The position numbers and the translations under genes were made by a program. 64,000 nt of DNA from the NCBI GenBank assembly GCA_008729055.1, contig SDUX01000006.1:3398842-3462841 (forward strand), written 5' to 3'. The notes below the pieces were generated by a model, which saw nothing but the letters and a program-made list of their open reading frames with translations, was not told the origin of the DNA and made no database searches. Source of the DNA: Pyropia haitanensis. Its lineage: Eukaryota > Rhodophyta > Bangiophyceae > Bangiales > Bangiaceae. This document shows, piece by piece, positions 1 to 9,795 of this stretch (position 1 is the first letter of the stretch; each line of letters starts with the position of its first letter).

Positions 1-269
1 ACCGCTGCCACGGTGCATTTCGGGGGGGGGGGGGGGGGGGGAAGGAGGGGGTGCTGCGCAAGAGAAGCGCAGAAATTAGCAGTCGTGGCGGCCGGGAAGC
101 GCCCACGGCGCCGGAAGCGGCCGCGTGGCGGCCATGCTGCCACGCGGGGCGGGGCCGTCGCCGGGCAGCGTGGCGGCAGGGGGTAGCGACGAGAAGGGCG
201 GGCAGGTTGAGGTGGCCGCGGCGGGACTTGAACCCGTCCTCGTGCTGCGACGGTGCCGGTGACCGCCAT
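1..269 (-). CDS. Start of an unidentified gene, truncated by the left window edge
   Basis: Seen: after a TATA box at 367-374 on the minus strand, the first ATG is at 269 in the context ACAACAATGGCG, close to the plant-type AACAATGGC start. The frame is open from there to position 1 (about 89 codons). The N-terminus begins MAVTGTVAARGRVQVPPRPP and is rich in Ala, Arg and Pro with few acidic residues, as organelle transit peptides often are. A run of about 20 G (22-41) lies in the frame, so the reading frame beyond it is uncertain. I do not recognise a family. The sequence GGTTCAAGTCC inside it looks like a tRNA T-arm but no tRNA folds around it. Confidence 0.4.
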   Translation of the reverse strand, partial: MAVTGTVAARGRVQVPPRPPQPARPSRRYPLPPRCPATAPPRVAAWPPRGRFRRRGRFPAATTANFCASLAQHPLLPPPPPPPKCTVAA

Positions 270-366
270 TGTTGTGTGCAGGCGGGATCCGAGCGGGGAG
301 AGCCCCCGCACGACGGCCGTCCACGTGGGCTGCCCGAGACAGAGCCAAAGGCGCGGGCCAAGCAGG

Positions 367-374
367 TATTTATA
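367..374 (-). promoter_or_regulatory. TATA box
   Basis: The minus strand reads TATAAATA here, about 100 bases upstream of the first minus-strand ATG at 269. It is the best TATA match in the window and is very similar to the one at 1707-1714. Confidence 0.55.
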
Positions 375-621
375 TGAACAGGGTCACGCACTACCGGTCA
401 CCTCATTTAGTACAGTCAAGTATCAATTGTGGAGCTTGCACGCACAGGGTGCTGTCTCCATCCGATCAATGCATCCATCGTCTGTCATCCCCAGTGACGC
501 GACCAGCGCGCACGGCAACGGCAGCGGGGCCGGGAGGGATGCCTTGGCGCACCCACCCACCCCGCGCCATCCCCCTTCCACCCCCCCTTGGGTGGCCACC
601 TCGTCGCCCCAGGGGACCACC

Positions 622-1497
622 TCAGGCGGTGCTCGGCGGCGGCCCCGCCAGGAAGGGGTTGCTCATCGGGATGCGCGTCAGGCGGCGGCGGCGGATGTTG
701 CGCACCGCCGCGTGGACGGGGTAGTGCTCGTCGCCCGAGCTCTTGCTGCTCTTGCTGCTCTTGCTGCTGCTGCTGCTGCTGCTGCTCTTGCTGCTCTTGC
801 TGCTCTTGCTGCTGTCCGTGTCGGTGCCGCTCTTCTTCCCCTCGCCAGAGCGCACCACGCCCGGGCGGTCGCTGTCGCTGCTGCTGCTGCTGTCAGAGCT
901 GCTGCTGTCCTTCTTCTTGCCAGTGCGGACGACGCCAGGGCGGTCGCTGTCGCTGCTGCTGCTGCTGCTGTCAGAGCTGCTGCTGTCGTCCTTCTTCTTG
1001 CCAGTGCGGACGACGCCAGGGCGGTCGCTGTCGCTGCTGCTGCTGCTGCTGTCAGAGCTGCTGCTGTCGTCCTTCTTCTTGCCAGTGCGGACGACGCCCG
1101 GGCGGTCGCTGTCGCTGCTGCTGCTGCTGCTGTCAGAGCTGCTGCTGTCGTCCTTCTTCTTGCCAGTGCGGACGACGCCCGGGCGGTCGCTGTCGCTGCT
1201 GCTGCTATCAGAGCTGCTGTCCGCCGTCTTGCCCGTGCGAACGGTGCTGCCGAGCCACGCCTCCACGCGCTTGTTGGCCGCCGTCAGCGTGCGCGCCTTG
1301 ACGCTCTTGGACGCCACCCGGCGGTTGCCGGCGGTACCGCCCACGCGGGCGCTGGCCTTGCCGCCGGGCGCGGTCGACGCGCCCGCCGGGGGAGCGGTCT
1401 TGTCCCCAATCACCGCGGGGAGGACGGTGCCGGAGGCGAGGGAGGAGGCGGCCGCGAGCACCACCAGCGTCGTCGTTGTGGCCTTGGTGATCCCCAT
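622..1497 (-). CDS. Secreted Ser/Asp/Lys-rich repeat protein
   Basis: Encodes 291 residues. I chose the ATG at 1497 because it starts a clear signal peptide (MGITKATTTTLVVLAAASSL, cleavage likely near residue 23); the upstream in-frame extension is only low-complexity. Residues about 24-90 are Ala/Thr/Gly/Lys-rich. Then follow five repeats, each with DSDRPGVVRTGKKKDD plus a Ser/Asp run, then an SSK-repeat stretch and a basic C-terminus containing RNIRRRRLTRIP. No catalytic domain is visible. The protein is a secreted polyampholyte with many acidic-site Ser kinase targets. This composition is known from phosphophoryn and silaffin type matrix proteins, which bind mineral, polycations or polysaccharide; that role here is inference. 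Alternatives are a cell-wall or mucilage protein. Confidence 0.7.
   Translation of the reverse strand: MGITKATTTTLVVLAAASSLASGTVLPAVIGDKTAPPAGASTAPGGKASARVGGTAGNRRVASKSVKARTLTAANKRVEAWLGSTVRTGKTADSSSDSSSSDSDRPGVVRTGKKKDDSSSSDSSSSSSDSDRPGVVRTGKKKDDSSSSDSSSSSSDSDRPGVVRTGKKKDDSSSSDSSSSSSDSDRPGVVRTGKKKDSSSSDSSSSSDSDRPGVVRSGEGKKSGTDTDSSKSSKSSKSSSSSSSSKSSKSSKSSGDEHYPVHAAVRNIRRRRLTRIPMSNPFLAGPPPSTA
866..1225 (-). repeat. Five in-frame 81-bp coding repeats
   Basis: The marker CGGTCGCTGTCGCTG occurs at 866, 941, 1022, 1103 and 1184, giving spacings of 75, 81, 81 and 81 bases. All are multiples of three, so the repeats keep frame. They encode the 25-27 residue Ser/Asp unit ending RPGVVRTGKKKDD. Confidence 0.9.
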
Positions 1498-1706
1498 GGC
1501 TGCGTACGCGTCGTGCACAGGGGCACAAAGCAAGGGGTTAGTGGCGAAAGGGGGGGGCGGGGGGGGGTGGGCCGCGATGGGTAGGTCAAGATCCAAAGGT
1601 GAGGGTGTCGGGGTGGGTGCGCGGCTGTGTGCTGGGTCGGCAGAGGCTGGGGTGCGCTGCTGCTGACGACGGCTCTCGGGCTTGGGAGCTGTCGCTGGGG
1701 TGCGCC

Positions 1707-1714
1707 TATTTATG
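1707..1714 (-). promoter_or_regulatory. TATA box of the secreted repeat protein gene
   Basis: The minus strand reads CATAAATAGG, about 210 bases upstream of the ATG at 1497. The intervening 5' leader is C-rich. Confidence 0.45.
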
Positions 1715-1929
1715 AGCTCTCGACGGCACGCTCCTGTGCGTCGGGCACCCCCCAGCTCTCCCCTGGACGCACCCCCCCTCCTGCACGCAAGCGCCGCCGC
1801 CCGCATGGGCGCTTGGGCGTTTGGGTGTGGCTGTGCATGTCCCGCCTCCCGTGCCTTGCAGGCGCACCCCTCTGCCGCCCCGTCGGCTTCGTCCAGCGCG
1901 TGGTGGTTCGACCTACTCAGCCCTAGAGT

Positions 1930-2570
1930 CGCCAGCGCGATGCGCGCTCAGCAGCCCCCCTGCCTACCTGTCCCTATATGTTGCTGCTATGTCCAAGTGC
2001 TTCCAGCCCAATCAAAGGGCGGACAGTGACACGCGCGCCACTCCCCCCCCTACCCCTTCCCCACACCCGCGACGCCCGTCGCTGGTGGGCATCGCGGTGC
2101 CCGCCGCCGGGTCGTGTCGGCTAGCAAGACGAACCTTGGCGCCCCTGCCTGGGGCGCGGGTGGGGCAAGTGGGGCGTCGAGAGCCAGAACGCGACGCAGG
2201 CATGCGATTGCGCTGGCGGGGGGGGGTGCGGCGGCAAAGGGTGGGGAAGGGCTTCTTTGGACAGGCGGTGGCACCAGCGCTCCTTTGCACGTTTGGGACT
2301 TGCCTGTGCACCCGTGCGCGGTCGTGTGATAACCAGAGACGGTGAGCTGGTGCACATGAATCGATGGGGAGCGGGAAAGGGTTCCTGCTGATGCGGCGGA
2401 GCGGGACCCTTCCGCGCGAGCCTGTAGATGCGCTTTGCTTTTTGTGTGGCGTGCATGTGTTTACTGTCCGCCACCTGTGCTGGGCTCACCGCGCCGTGGG
2501 GGGACGGTGGTGGCGGGGGGGCGGGCCAACGGGGGCGTGTGGTGGCGGACAGCGCTCGCTCATGTCCCTG
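1930..2570. other. Intergenic, no supported gene
   Basis: Less GC-rich than its neighbours. Frames are open on both strands for a few hundred bases but none shows a domain or good start. A plus-strand TATAAAA lies just downstream at 2574-2580. Confidence 0.3.
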
Positions 2571-2704
2571 TTGTATAAAAACCCGGCTGCGTGCCTCCCC
2601 CACACGGAAAGGGTTGTGAGGGCTCCTCTCCCTTTGTGTGGCTGGGGGGGGGGGTTGAGCCCCCCGTGCGCAATTGTCCCACCCCCTCCTTATTTTTACC
2701 ACAC

Positions 2705-3024
2705 CTGTCGTAGAAGGGGACTGGATCAGCCGCCGCGCGTCGGCGTGTCCACAAAATCGCCCACGCGCTGCCGCTTTGGCGTTGCTGGCAGGGGCCCGCT
2801 CTGGGTTGTCAGGAGCGGACCACTGGTAGAGGACGGCAGGACAGCTGCCGTTTTTGCACCAGGAGACGACTGGGCCGGCGCGGTCCAGATCGGCGAGGCG
2901 CACGGCGTGCCGCAACGGCTTGCCAGTGGCCAGCCCGTCGCGCTGGAGCCACTCGCCAGCCACAGAGGGCGCGCCCCGGCTCGTCCCCCGCTCCAACCCG
3001 TGCGCAGTCGGTGCATGGGCCAAC
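2705..3024 (-). CDS. Internal exon of an unidentified spliced gene
   Basis: Seen: a C-run acceptor (CCCCCCCCCAG) before 3024 and a donor ACGACAG/GTGTGG after 2705 bound an exon whose translation has natural composition and high GC at third positions, including GEWLQRDGLATGKPLRHAV, VVSWCKNGSCPAVLYQW and GRFCGHADARRLIQSP. I do not recognise the family. The frame continues upstream without an ATG, so the 5' exon is elsewhere, perhaps near 3.2-4.2 kb. The plus strand is also open here, so the strand call is not secure. Confidence 0.35.
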
Positions 3025-4340
3025 CTGGGGGGGGGTCTGCCCGGAAAATCCCGTCCGAAATTTGGGCGTAGATTTCTCTTGACGAGGGTGGACCCGCCAC
3101 AGGCCGCACCACGATCCCCTCCCGCCCTTGGCCTCTGCTGGTCCCTTCCTCCGCGCGCCAGACGCGTTGTTGCAAAACTGAGTAGGGGCGTTGTGATTCG
3201 GAAGAGGGGGGACACACGGCGCCACGAGAAGCGCGATGACTCGTCGTCAGGTCATGGCCGCGCGGGGAGGGGAAGGTGTATGTAAATGCGACACGCCACT
3301 CCCGACGCGCGTACGGTGGCCCACTGAGCTGGCGCTGCTGCCACCTGGCTTCCACACGTCCTTCGCCTCAGCCCATTGGTTCTGCTCCCGGGGTCCGTTG
3401 GCCCGCTGTGGGGGCGGGCCAGGCCACCCGGCGAGGTGATCGTTTCGACGGCGCTTTCCAGGCGCAGAGGCTGTGTCCTGGTGGTGCAGGCAGTTGCGGT
3501 CTCCGCCTCGGCTCGGTCCATCTGTCGCGCCGCGCCTGTGTGGTCTCCTCGACGCCGCGAGAAACGCTCGAGCGTCCCCCCATGGGCGCCTCATCCAACC
3601 ATACGGAGTCCCTCCCCGCCGGCTCCTTGCCGAGGCGCTTCAAGGAGAATTGGGTCGGCGAGCTCGCAGCGTATGTCCTCCGGTTGTGGGATGAACGTGA
3701 CTTGGGCGCACCTCGTCTTGGCTTGTTCGACGCTGACCGCCCGTGCCCTCCACGACCCCTGGTCCCCAGATCGCAGGAAGGTCCGCTCCACCGCCGAAAC
3801 CGTCGGCCGCCCGCCCCACATTGAAAGCCCAGCGCTGCTATGAGCGACTATTGACACTCTGCCGTCCCGGGCTCTCTTCTTCTGTCTCTTTCTTCTGTGC
3901 CCCGCCGCGTATGGATATTTTGGACAGGTGGCCTGTTGAGTGCGGTGGTGCCCAGGGGAGGGCCGTGGCCCATCCGCCGATATCGGACGGCATAGCCGGG
4001 GATGGCAGCAGCCGTCTTTCCCTCCGTTTCTCGTCAGAGACCCTGCCTCCTCCCGCCGTGCATTGTCCGCGCTGGCGGGTGAGACCCCCGCAACATCGCT
4101 AGAAGTGATGGCCCCCAGCACCTGCCCCACGCTCGGATGGTCGTAGGAAGAGCATCCGCGCGTCTTCCGGGGGGCTGACACGAGGCTTTGAGGGGCGCGT
4201 GGTCAGGGCGCTTCGGCCCCCGTGTTGGGGGACACCTCTGCCCAAAAGGGCGTGGCTTTCGTGCGCGCGGCAGCCCACGCCTGGATGGGCAACGCACGAC
4301 CGCCGCACCTCGGCGGCGAAGAAAACGCACCGCGGGGGGG
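3025..4340. other. Coding potential on both strands, not resolved
   Basis: Two mutually antisense readings look protein-like. Plus: an ATG at 3582 opens 80 codons to a stop at 3824, containing RRFKENWVGELAAYVLRLWD. Minus: an open frame 4181-3591 contains VTFIPQPEDIRCELADPILL and a possible donor at GGGCAG/GTGCTG near 4125. Neither has a recognisable domain. GC is lower than in the gene islands, so an open frame is somewhat more meaningful here. Confidence 0.25.
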
Positions 4341-4995
4341 GAGCCCCACCCCGACCGTGGTCGCCCGCGCCTCGGTCCCGGGGTGTTGCCGGGGGAGCAC
4401 CCCCGGAGCGCATAGGCGTAAACAGGAAACTCAAGAACAACAACACACGGCAGGTGGCGGGAGCGGGCCGCCGCGCACGACCCTGACACTCACGCCGAGG
4501 AGCTTGTTTTCCTCCAGGGGAGGTCACGGTGCACTCCCGCAGTCGCCCGCCGACAGCTGCCCGGCGGTTGGCCCCTCCGGGACACAAAACGAGAGAACAG
4601 CAGAGGGTGAAAGGAAGGGACAGCCGTGGAAGACCACGGCACCTACCCCTCGAGGGGAACCCGTGTCCCCACGGGGAGGCCTCGGCGCGCCCCCGCGGAA
4701 GCCTATCGACGGCTACCGCCACGCTCCGGACAAGCAACACACAGCAGGGGGCGGGTGGAGGCCGCCGCCCACCAACCCCGACACCGACGCCTCGAGGGGC
4801 AACACGCTCCCGTGCGGAGACCGCGGGGCCCCCCCGACGGTCTCCCACGGACAAGTGCCCGGCGGTGCGCTCCCGGGGAAGCCCATCTCACAGCCGGCGG
4901 GGCAACAGGAGAACCGCCGCGCACGACCCCGACGCTGACGCCGCCAGAAGCTTCCGCCGTGGCCGGGTGGCGACGGCCCCGCGGCGCGCCGCCAC
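4340..4995. repeat. Degenerate tandem repeat, four to five units of about 135-160 bp
   Basis: The motif CCCGAC(A/G)C(C/T)GACGCC recurs near 4345, 4481, 4640, 4773 and 4930. Each is followed by a block resembling GAGGGGAA.CCCGT and GGAG.CC.CGGGGCCCCC, and between units by CAACACAC(G/A)GCAGG. Units are strongly diverged. A plus-strand frame reads through all units with matching peptide blocks (QHTAGGG, RGGLGAPP, GDRGAPP), so this may be a repeat protein exon or a decayed minisatellite. Confidence 0.55.
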
Positions 4996-5639
4996 TCCTA
5001 GGGAGGAGGGGAAACGGGCAACAAGGCAGGGACGGAATTGATGCGCTGGCAGGTGGATGGCTCCAAACGCCGCGGCCCGCGAACTTGCATACGAACGGAC
5101 CGACGGGAGGAGGCGTGGTCCCGGGGGGGAGGCCAGGCGGGGGGAACGTCTGAGTCCAGCCAGCGGGTACACCCCGCTCGGGGCTGCGGGTGGCGACGCG
5201 GTGGACACGGCGCGCCCGGGAGTTGGCGCACCCGCGGATGTCCAATCTATGCACAACCTGTCCTGCTCTGCGAGGCGGAAGCGCGGTGGCCAGGTCACTC
5301 CTGCTTGCTGGCCAGCCGTGCCGCGCCCCATCTTTGCTCCCAAACAGCACTAACCGCTCTCCCCCAAACCGTCGACCCAACACCGAGAATAGGTACCCTC
5401 GTACTTCCAATGCAGCTCGCCTGCCCTCGTTCCACTCCCGGCAGCATCGCCGACACCCCCCCCCCTCCCCCCTCCCCCCCCGGGCAGCATCCTCCTCGCC
5501 TAGGCGCACCGGAAGCCACCCTCAGCTTTGCTTCATCTCCCCCTGCACCGCGACAGTAACGGTTCGCTCCACCTCCAAGTGTGCCGCCACTCCATCAGCC
5601 TCACAGCCCGCGAGATGTTCGGCGCCAGCCTCCCACCTG
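4996..5639. other. No supported gene
   Basis: GC-rich sequence with open frames on both strands and a C-rich tract at 5455-5480. I see no domain, convincing start or splice pattern. Confidence 0.25.
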
Positions 5640-5933
5640 TCACGGGAACACCAATCCTAAAGCGCCCACCAGCGCCGACACCATGAAGGCGGCCATGTCG
5701 TCGTCGCCCTTGTCGCGGTGCTCGACGCGAGACTGTCCGTCCTGCACCGACTCGCCAAGAAGACAACTCCCAAGTCCGGTGGCGCCGCAGTCAACGGCGC
5801 CGTCGGCAGCCTCTGCGGCCGGCGTGCGCGACACAACTGCCAGCGGGACGCCCCAATACACGGCAGCCGTGGCGGCGGTGGCGGCCGGAAAACGTCCCCA
5901 CCGCCGACACGTCGGCATAGCGGGCGGGCGCAT
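5640..5933 (-). CDS. Probable 3' exon of a membrane protein
   Basis: An open minus-strand frame of 97 codons ends in TAG. It carries a hydrophobic stretch (AATAATAAVYWGVPLAVV), a charged middle (ESVQDGQSRVEHRDKGDDD) and a hydrophobic tail MAAFMVSALVGALGLVFP that ends the protein, like a tail anchor. An ATG occurs at 5933, but the exon at 6053-6197 just upstream suggests that this is a downstream exon of the same gene. Family unknown. Confidence 0.4.
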   Translation of the reverse strand: MRPPAMPTCRRWGRFPAATAATAAVYWGVPLAVVSRTPAAEAADGAVDCGATGLGSCLLGESVQDGQSRVEHRDKGDDDMAAFMVSALVGALGLVFP

Positions 5934-6052
5934 CCGCTCCCTCCCCCCTCATCGCCCCCAAACACGGAGCCCCTCCTCCCCTAGATGTACGTAGCGGACC
6001 GCGTCAGCCGCCACCAACCGGTGGTGCGCTGACGACTCGCTCAGCGCACCAC

Positions 6053-6197
6053 CTGGACGACGGTGCAAACGTCGCCGAACAGCCCCTTGCACGCCCTGAC
6101 GACAGCACGGAAATCGTTCGGCGTCAAAACCAACAAGGTCTGGTTGATGAAGACATGCGCGACGCCGAAGCAGTGGGCGGCCATCTCGGACACCGTC
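6053..6197 (-). CDS. Internal exon, likely same gene as 5640-5933
   Basis: Bounded by acceptor GCTGTGCAG before 6197 and donor GTCCAG/GTGGTG after 6053. The 145-base exon is one base plus 48 codons and encodes a strikingly natural sequence: TVSEMAAHCFGVAHVFINQT then LLVLTPNDFRAVVRACKGLF and GDVCTVVQ. Amphipathic, with conserved-looking Cys, His and Asn residues. I do not recognise it. Candidate upstream exons are a short hydrophobic piece near 6700-6770 (TLYTLLYWTIYAVAST) and one near 6270-6330 (RTALAAAVSAGTMGV), but their phases do not join cleanly. Confidence 0.4.
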
Positions 6198-7179
6198 CTG
6201 CACAGCGTCCGACGTGATGAGGTGACAGCCACGGGAGCGCAGGGCCAGCCAAAGGGACTATGGTGTCCGCCTCACGACGCCCATCGTGCCGGCCGACACC
6301 GCCGCTGCCAGGGCGGTGCGGGTGAACGGCAAGGGAGAAGCGGAACAGGAGGGGGGATGACGACCACCGTCAGAGGTGCGGCGTGGCGCCATGCCGACAC
6401 GGGCTTCGGCTGCCAGTAGAGGAGGGCCAGGCGCTGTTGCGATACAGAAGGGGGGAGGGGGCGGCGTGGAACAGCCGTGCCGGCGGCAAAGAGGACAAAC
6501 GCCAGGACGCGGCGTCAGAACGGGGGAGGGCGAATGGTGTCCGACCGTAACGTTCGGGGGGGGCCTGCTGAACAGCAAATGGGGAACGGTGGCTACGACT
6601 TGACGTCGGCTCCACCTCTCCACCCTCAATGGCTTTGGCCCCATTCCCGGTGCTGTTGTGTGAGAGGGAGGAATTGATCTGGAAGAATTCTGATCCCCAC
6701 GGTGCTTGCGACAGCGTAGATCGTCCAGTACAGCAGCGTATACAGGGTGTACCCACTTGGGCACATGCCAGCCCCTTCCCCTCTCTTGCGTCGTTTGTTG
6801 TCCCACCATCACAGCGGTGATGGATGATGGCCCCAGCGGTGCTCCACCCGCCGCTTATTTTTTTTTTTCCTATTTTGTTTCTTTTTGGGCCCTTGCTCGA
6901 CCTTTGCGTGTGACGCCGCCCCGCCGCCTTTGGTCGGTCGGTGGCGACGAGGGGTGGGCGGGGGGGGCAGCCGCCTGGCGGGGTGGTGCCCGCGGGCTGG
7001 CCAGCACGAGCAGGCGGGCGTCCCCCCCCCTCGATGCTATTCTTCCTCCCCCCACCCCCCTCCTGCTTGCTCCCCCCCTCGTCCTTTCCTCCCCTCCCCT
7101 CCCCCTTCCTTCCCTCTTTCCTCTACCCGCTGCTCAGGGGTTCCATTGGGGAAGGACCCGCCTCCCCCCCCCCATCCGC

Positions 7180-8437
7180 ATGACCCCCTCCCCCCCCTCC
7201 CCCGCCGCCGGCGCGCCGGCCGGGCGCCTCCCCATCCTCACGCTGCGCGTCAGCATCCCCCCCGCCGCCATTGTCGGCATCCTCATCGCCGCCCTCACCG
7301 GCATGGTGCTCCTCGGTGTCGCCGTCACCCTCATCGCCTCGTGCGTCGTTGGCGGCGGCGGCGGCAACGGCAACGGCGGCAGCGGCAGCGGCGGCGGCGG
7401 CGGCGGCCGCCGCCGCCGCCAGCGGGTGCGCGCCGCCCTCACCGGCGGCTGGTGGGGTGGCGAGCACCTCCCCAGCGCCGCCGCCACCACCGACGCGCTC
7501 CGCTGGGTCGCGCCGCCGCAGCTGCCGCCGGCCGCGGCGGGGGGGGGGGGGGGCGCGGCAGGCGCCGGGGGGGAGGGCGCCTGGGGCGCGCCGCGGTTGC
7601 GGCGCTGCTCTGCCGGTACGAGGTGTGGGTGATGCCGCTGGATGGGGAAGGGGAAGGGGGAGGTGGGGGGGAGGTTGTGCCGGCCGACTGGGTGTGTGCC
7701 GTTTGCCTCGACGGCGTCCACGGTGGTGGTGGAGGCGGCGGCGGCGGTGATGATAGTGTTCGGGGTGGCGGCGGCGGCGCGACGGTAGCGGCGACGACTG
7801 CCGTGGCGGGCGGGGAAGCAGGGCTCGGTGGCAAGGGGCGACCGCCGCCGGTGTCGTCGCCTCCGTCCCCCCCAGGCGCCGACGGGATGGCCGCGGCGCC
7901 CGCCGCGGCGGCACCCCCCCCCTCCTCTTGTGTTGGGGGTGGCGGCGGTGACGCTGACGCCGCCGCTTCCCCCCCCCTCCCCCCCCCCCAGCGCCGTCCC
8001 CCCCGCCAACGCCGCTGGTGCGGCTGCCGTGTGGCGACGCGTACCACCCCCCGTGCCTGGCGCGGTGGCTCACCCGCGGCGGCCGGCCAGTCTGCCCGTG
8101 CTGCAACGCGCCCGTCGCGGCCTGGGCCGACGCGCCGTCCGTGACCGCCGCCGCCGCCGCCGCCGCGACCGCGCGGGTGGCCGCCGCGGCGGCCGCGGCG
8201 GCAGCCGCGGCGGCGTCGGCAGAGGCGGCGGCGGCGGCGGCGGACACGGCGGTGGCGGAAGCGGTGGTTGCGGAAGCGGCCGCGGCGGGAGTGGCAGCCG
8301 AGGATGGGGCGGCCACGACGGCGGCGGCTGCCGCGAGCACCCCTGCTGTGGATGGGGGGGGGGGGGGGCTGCTGCTGCCGGGCACTGACGGTGGCACGGT
8401 GACCGCGGCGGTGCCGTCCAGTGGGCCTGGCGGCTGA
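7180..8437 (+). CDS. Membrane-anchored RING-type E3 ubiquitin ligase
   Basis: Role (family knowledge): RING domains bind E2 enzymes and direct ubiquitin transfer; one N-terminal helix followed by RING is the ATL-type layout. Seen: ATG 7180, helix at residues about 31-57 (AAIVGILIAALTGMVLLGVA), a basic stretch, then VWVMPLDGEG and the RING: CAVCLDG ... LPCGDAYHPPCLARWL ... CPCC. The usual GH after the third Cys is GD, so one metal ligand is Asp. The two halves are in different frames and join if a phase-1 intron 7723-7991 (G/GTGGTG...CCCCAG) is removed, giving CAVCLDGVHAPSPPPTPLV. A further frame change sits in a G-run at 7539-7553, or a small intron ending GCGGCAG near 7563. The C-terminus is Ala-rich and ends TGA at 8437. 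Confidence 0.7.
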
Positions 8438-9795
8438 GGCGGCGGGGGGGTGCGCGTGCAACGCACGTCGCGGCACGCCCGTCCGGTGGCGGCCGGGCGT
8501 ACGGGCTCGTGTATTCACCGTGCCTGCGTCGGGCTGCCCGCACACCCCGCTCGTGCGCGTGGGCTGACGGTGGCGGCACAGCTGCTTTCCCCCCCCCGTC
8601 TGCCCACCCTGCACGTGGGCCGCGACGCATGGCCGCCACCTTCCCCCGCCACCCGTCGTGGCCTCGGTGGTTACTCCCTGAGTTGGCGGCAACCGCCGCG
8701 ACGCCGCTGTGGTCACGGCTCCGCCCCTGACGCGCGGGTGCACACGGCGGATGGTCGCCGGCGGGTGCTTGTCTGGGTGGTGCACCAGGGGCTGTGAATA
8801 CTGGGAGCTCTTGGGAGGGGGCGGCGGGCGGGACGCGGCAACGGGCCGTGCCCCCCACGCCGCCGTGCCTTCCACCGGCTGTCGCACGACGGCTGGCGCT
8901 GATGGGAAGCCGGCCGCCGCGAGTGGCTCGCCCCCCCGCTGCGCGTGCCGCGGCCGCCTGCCGGTCGGGGGCGCGCCGGAGGCGTGTCGCAGAGGACACG
9001 GGAACAAGAGAAAGAGGAGCGCTGGGGGTCGGCGGTGTCCCCGCCGGCACACGGGCACGCGGCGTGGGGGTACCACCGCTGCAGTCGGCGTTGTGTGCGA
9101 TGGGGGTGAGGGGGGGAGCCGCCGGCGCGTGCACTTTTTGCAGGGGGGGTGTTGCGTGCACGCTCGTCGGGCGCAGGGGGGGGGGGGGGTGACGTTGACT
9201 GGCACCGCGGCGGCACGCGCCTCGAGGTGTCCCGCCCGCGACTTGGCCGGGAGGGCGGTCTGCGTAGTGGACTGTGGGGGGTGACGGTAAGGGGGACTGC
9301 CGCGTGGAGGTGGGGGGTGGTGGTCGTGGGGGGTGGGGGGGGGGGCGACGACCGAGCGCCCGCTTGGCGTACGGCAAAGCCGCCGCGCCGGGCTGCGCGC
9401 CGCCGTGGCCGCCCGACCGTGACGGCGCCTCTGTGGCGCGGCAACGCGACCGCGGCTTCCCCTTCAACCCCCTCGTGCGTCTCGCTCGCGGCACCTCCAC
9501 TGGCGGGTCAGCCCTTGCCCGCGCGGGTGGTGGGGTGTCAGCGGGGGGCGGTAGAGAAAGTGGACGCCCTGGGTCGCCCCGCCCGTCGTCCCATCCACAT
9601 CCCCATCCTATCGGCGACGTCTACTCGCACCCGCCCGCCTCCACTCGCCCGGCCGAGCACCTCTTTCACGGCGGCGCCCACCCGCCCGTCGTCGCTCACT
9701 CCACCCGCTCTTCCTCACCGCCACAGACCCGTTCTTGCGCCCCGCTTTCCCCACTCCTCCCCCCCCCACCGCCTCTCCTACCCGCACCTCACACC
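8438..9795. other. No resolvable gene
   Basis: Very GC-rich, open on both strands in several frames, with Arg/Pro/Ala-rich translations typical of non-coding GC-rich DNA. G-runs at 9177-9190 and 9330-9345. No domain seen. Confidence 0.25.

Noticed and set aside
211..243. tRNA T-arm signature GGTTCAAGTCC on the minus strand
   Set aside because: No box A at the right distance, no acceptor stem complementary to CGCGGCC within 200 bases, and the T-stem is mismatched. It lies inside a plausible coding start.
743..1666. Plus-strand Leu-rich frame antisense to the secreted repeat protein
   Set aside because: It is the complement of Ser/Asp codons (CTG repeats) and has no start context; the minus strand has the signal peptide and TATA box.
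2574..2580. Plus-strand TATAAAA
   Set aside because: A good TATA match, but no plus-strand start or domain follows, and on the minus strand the same bases form a pyrimidine-rich acceptor-like TTTTTATACAACAG.
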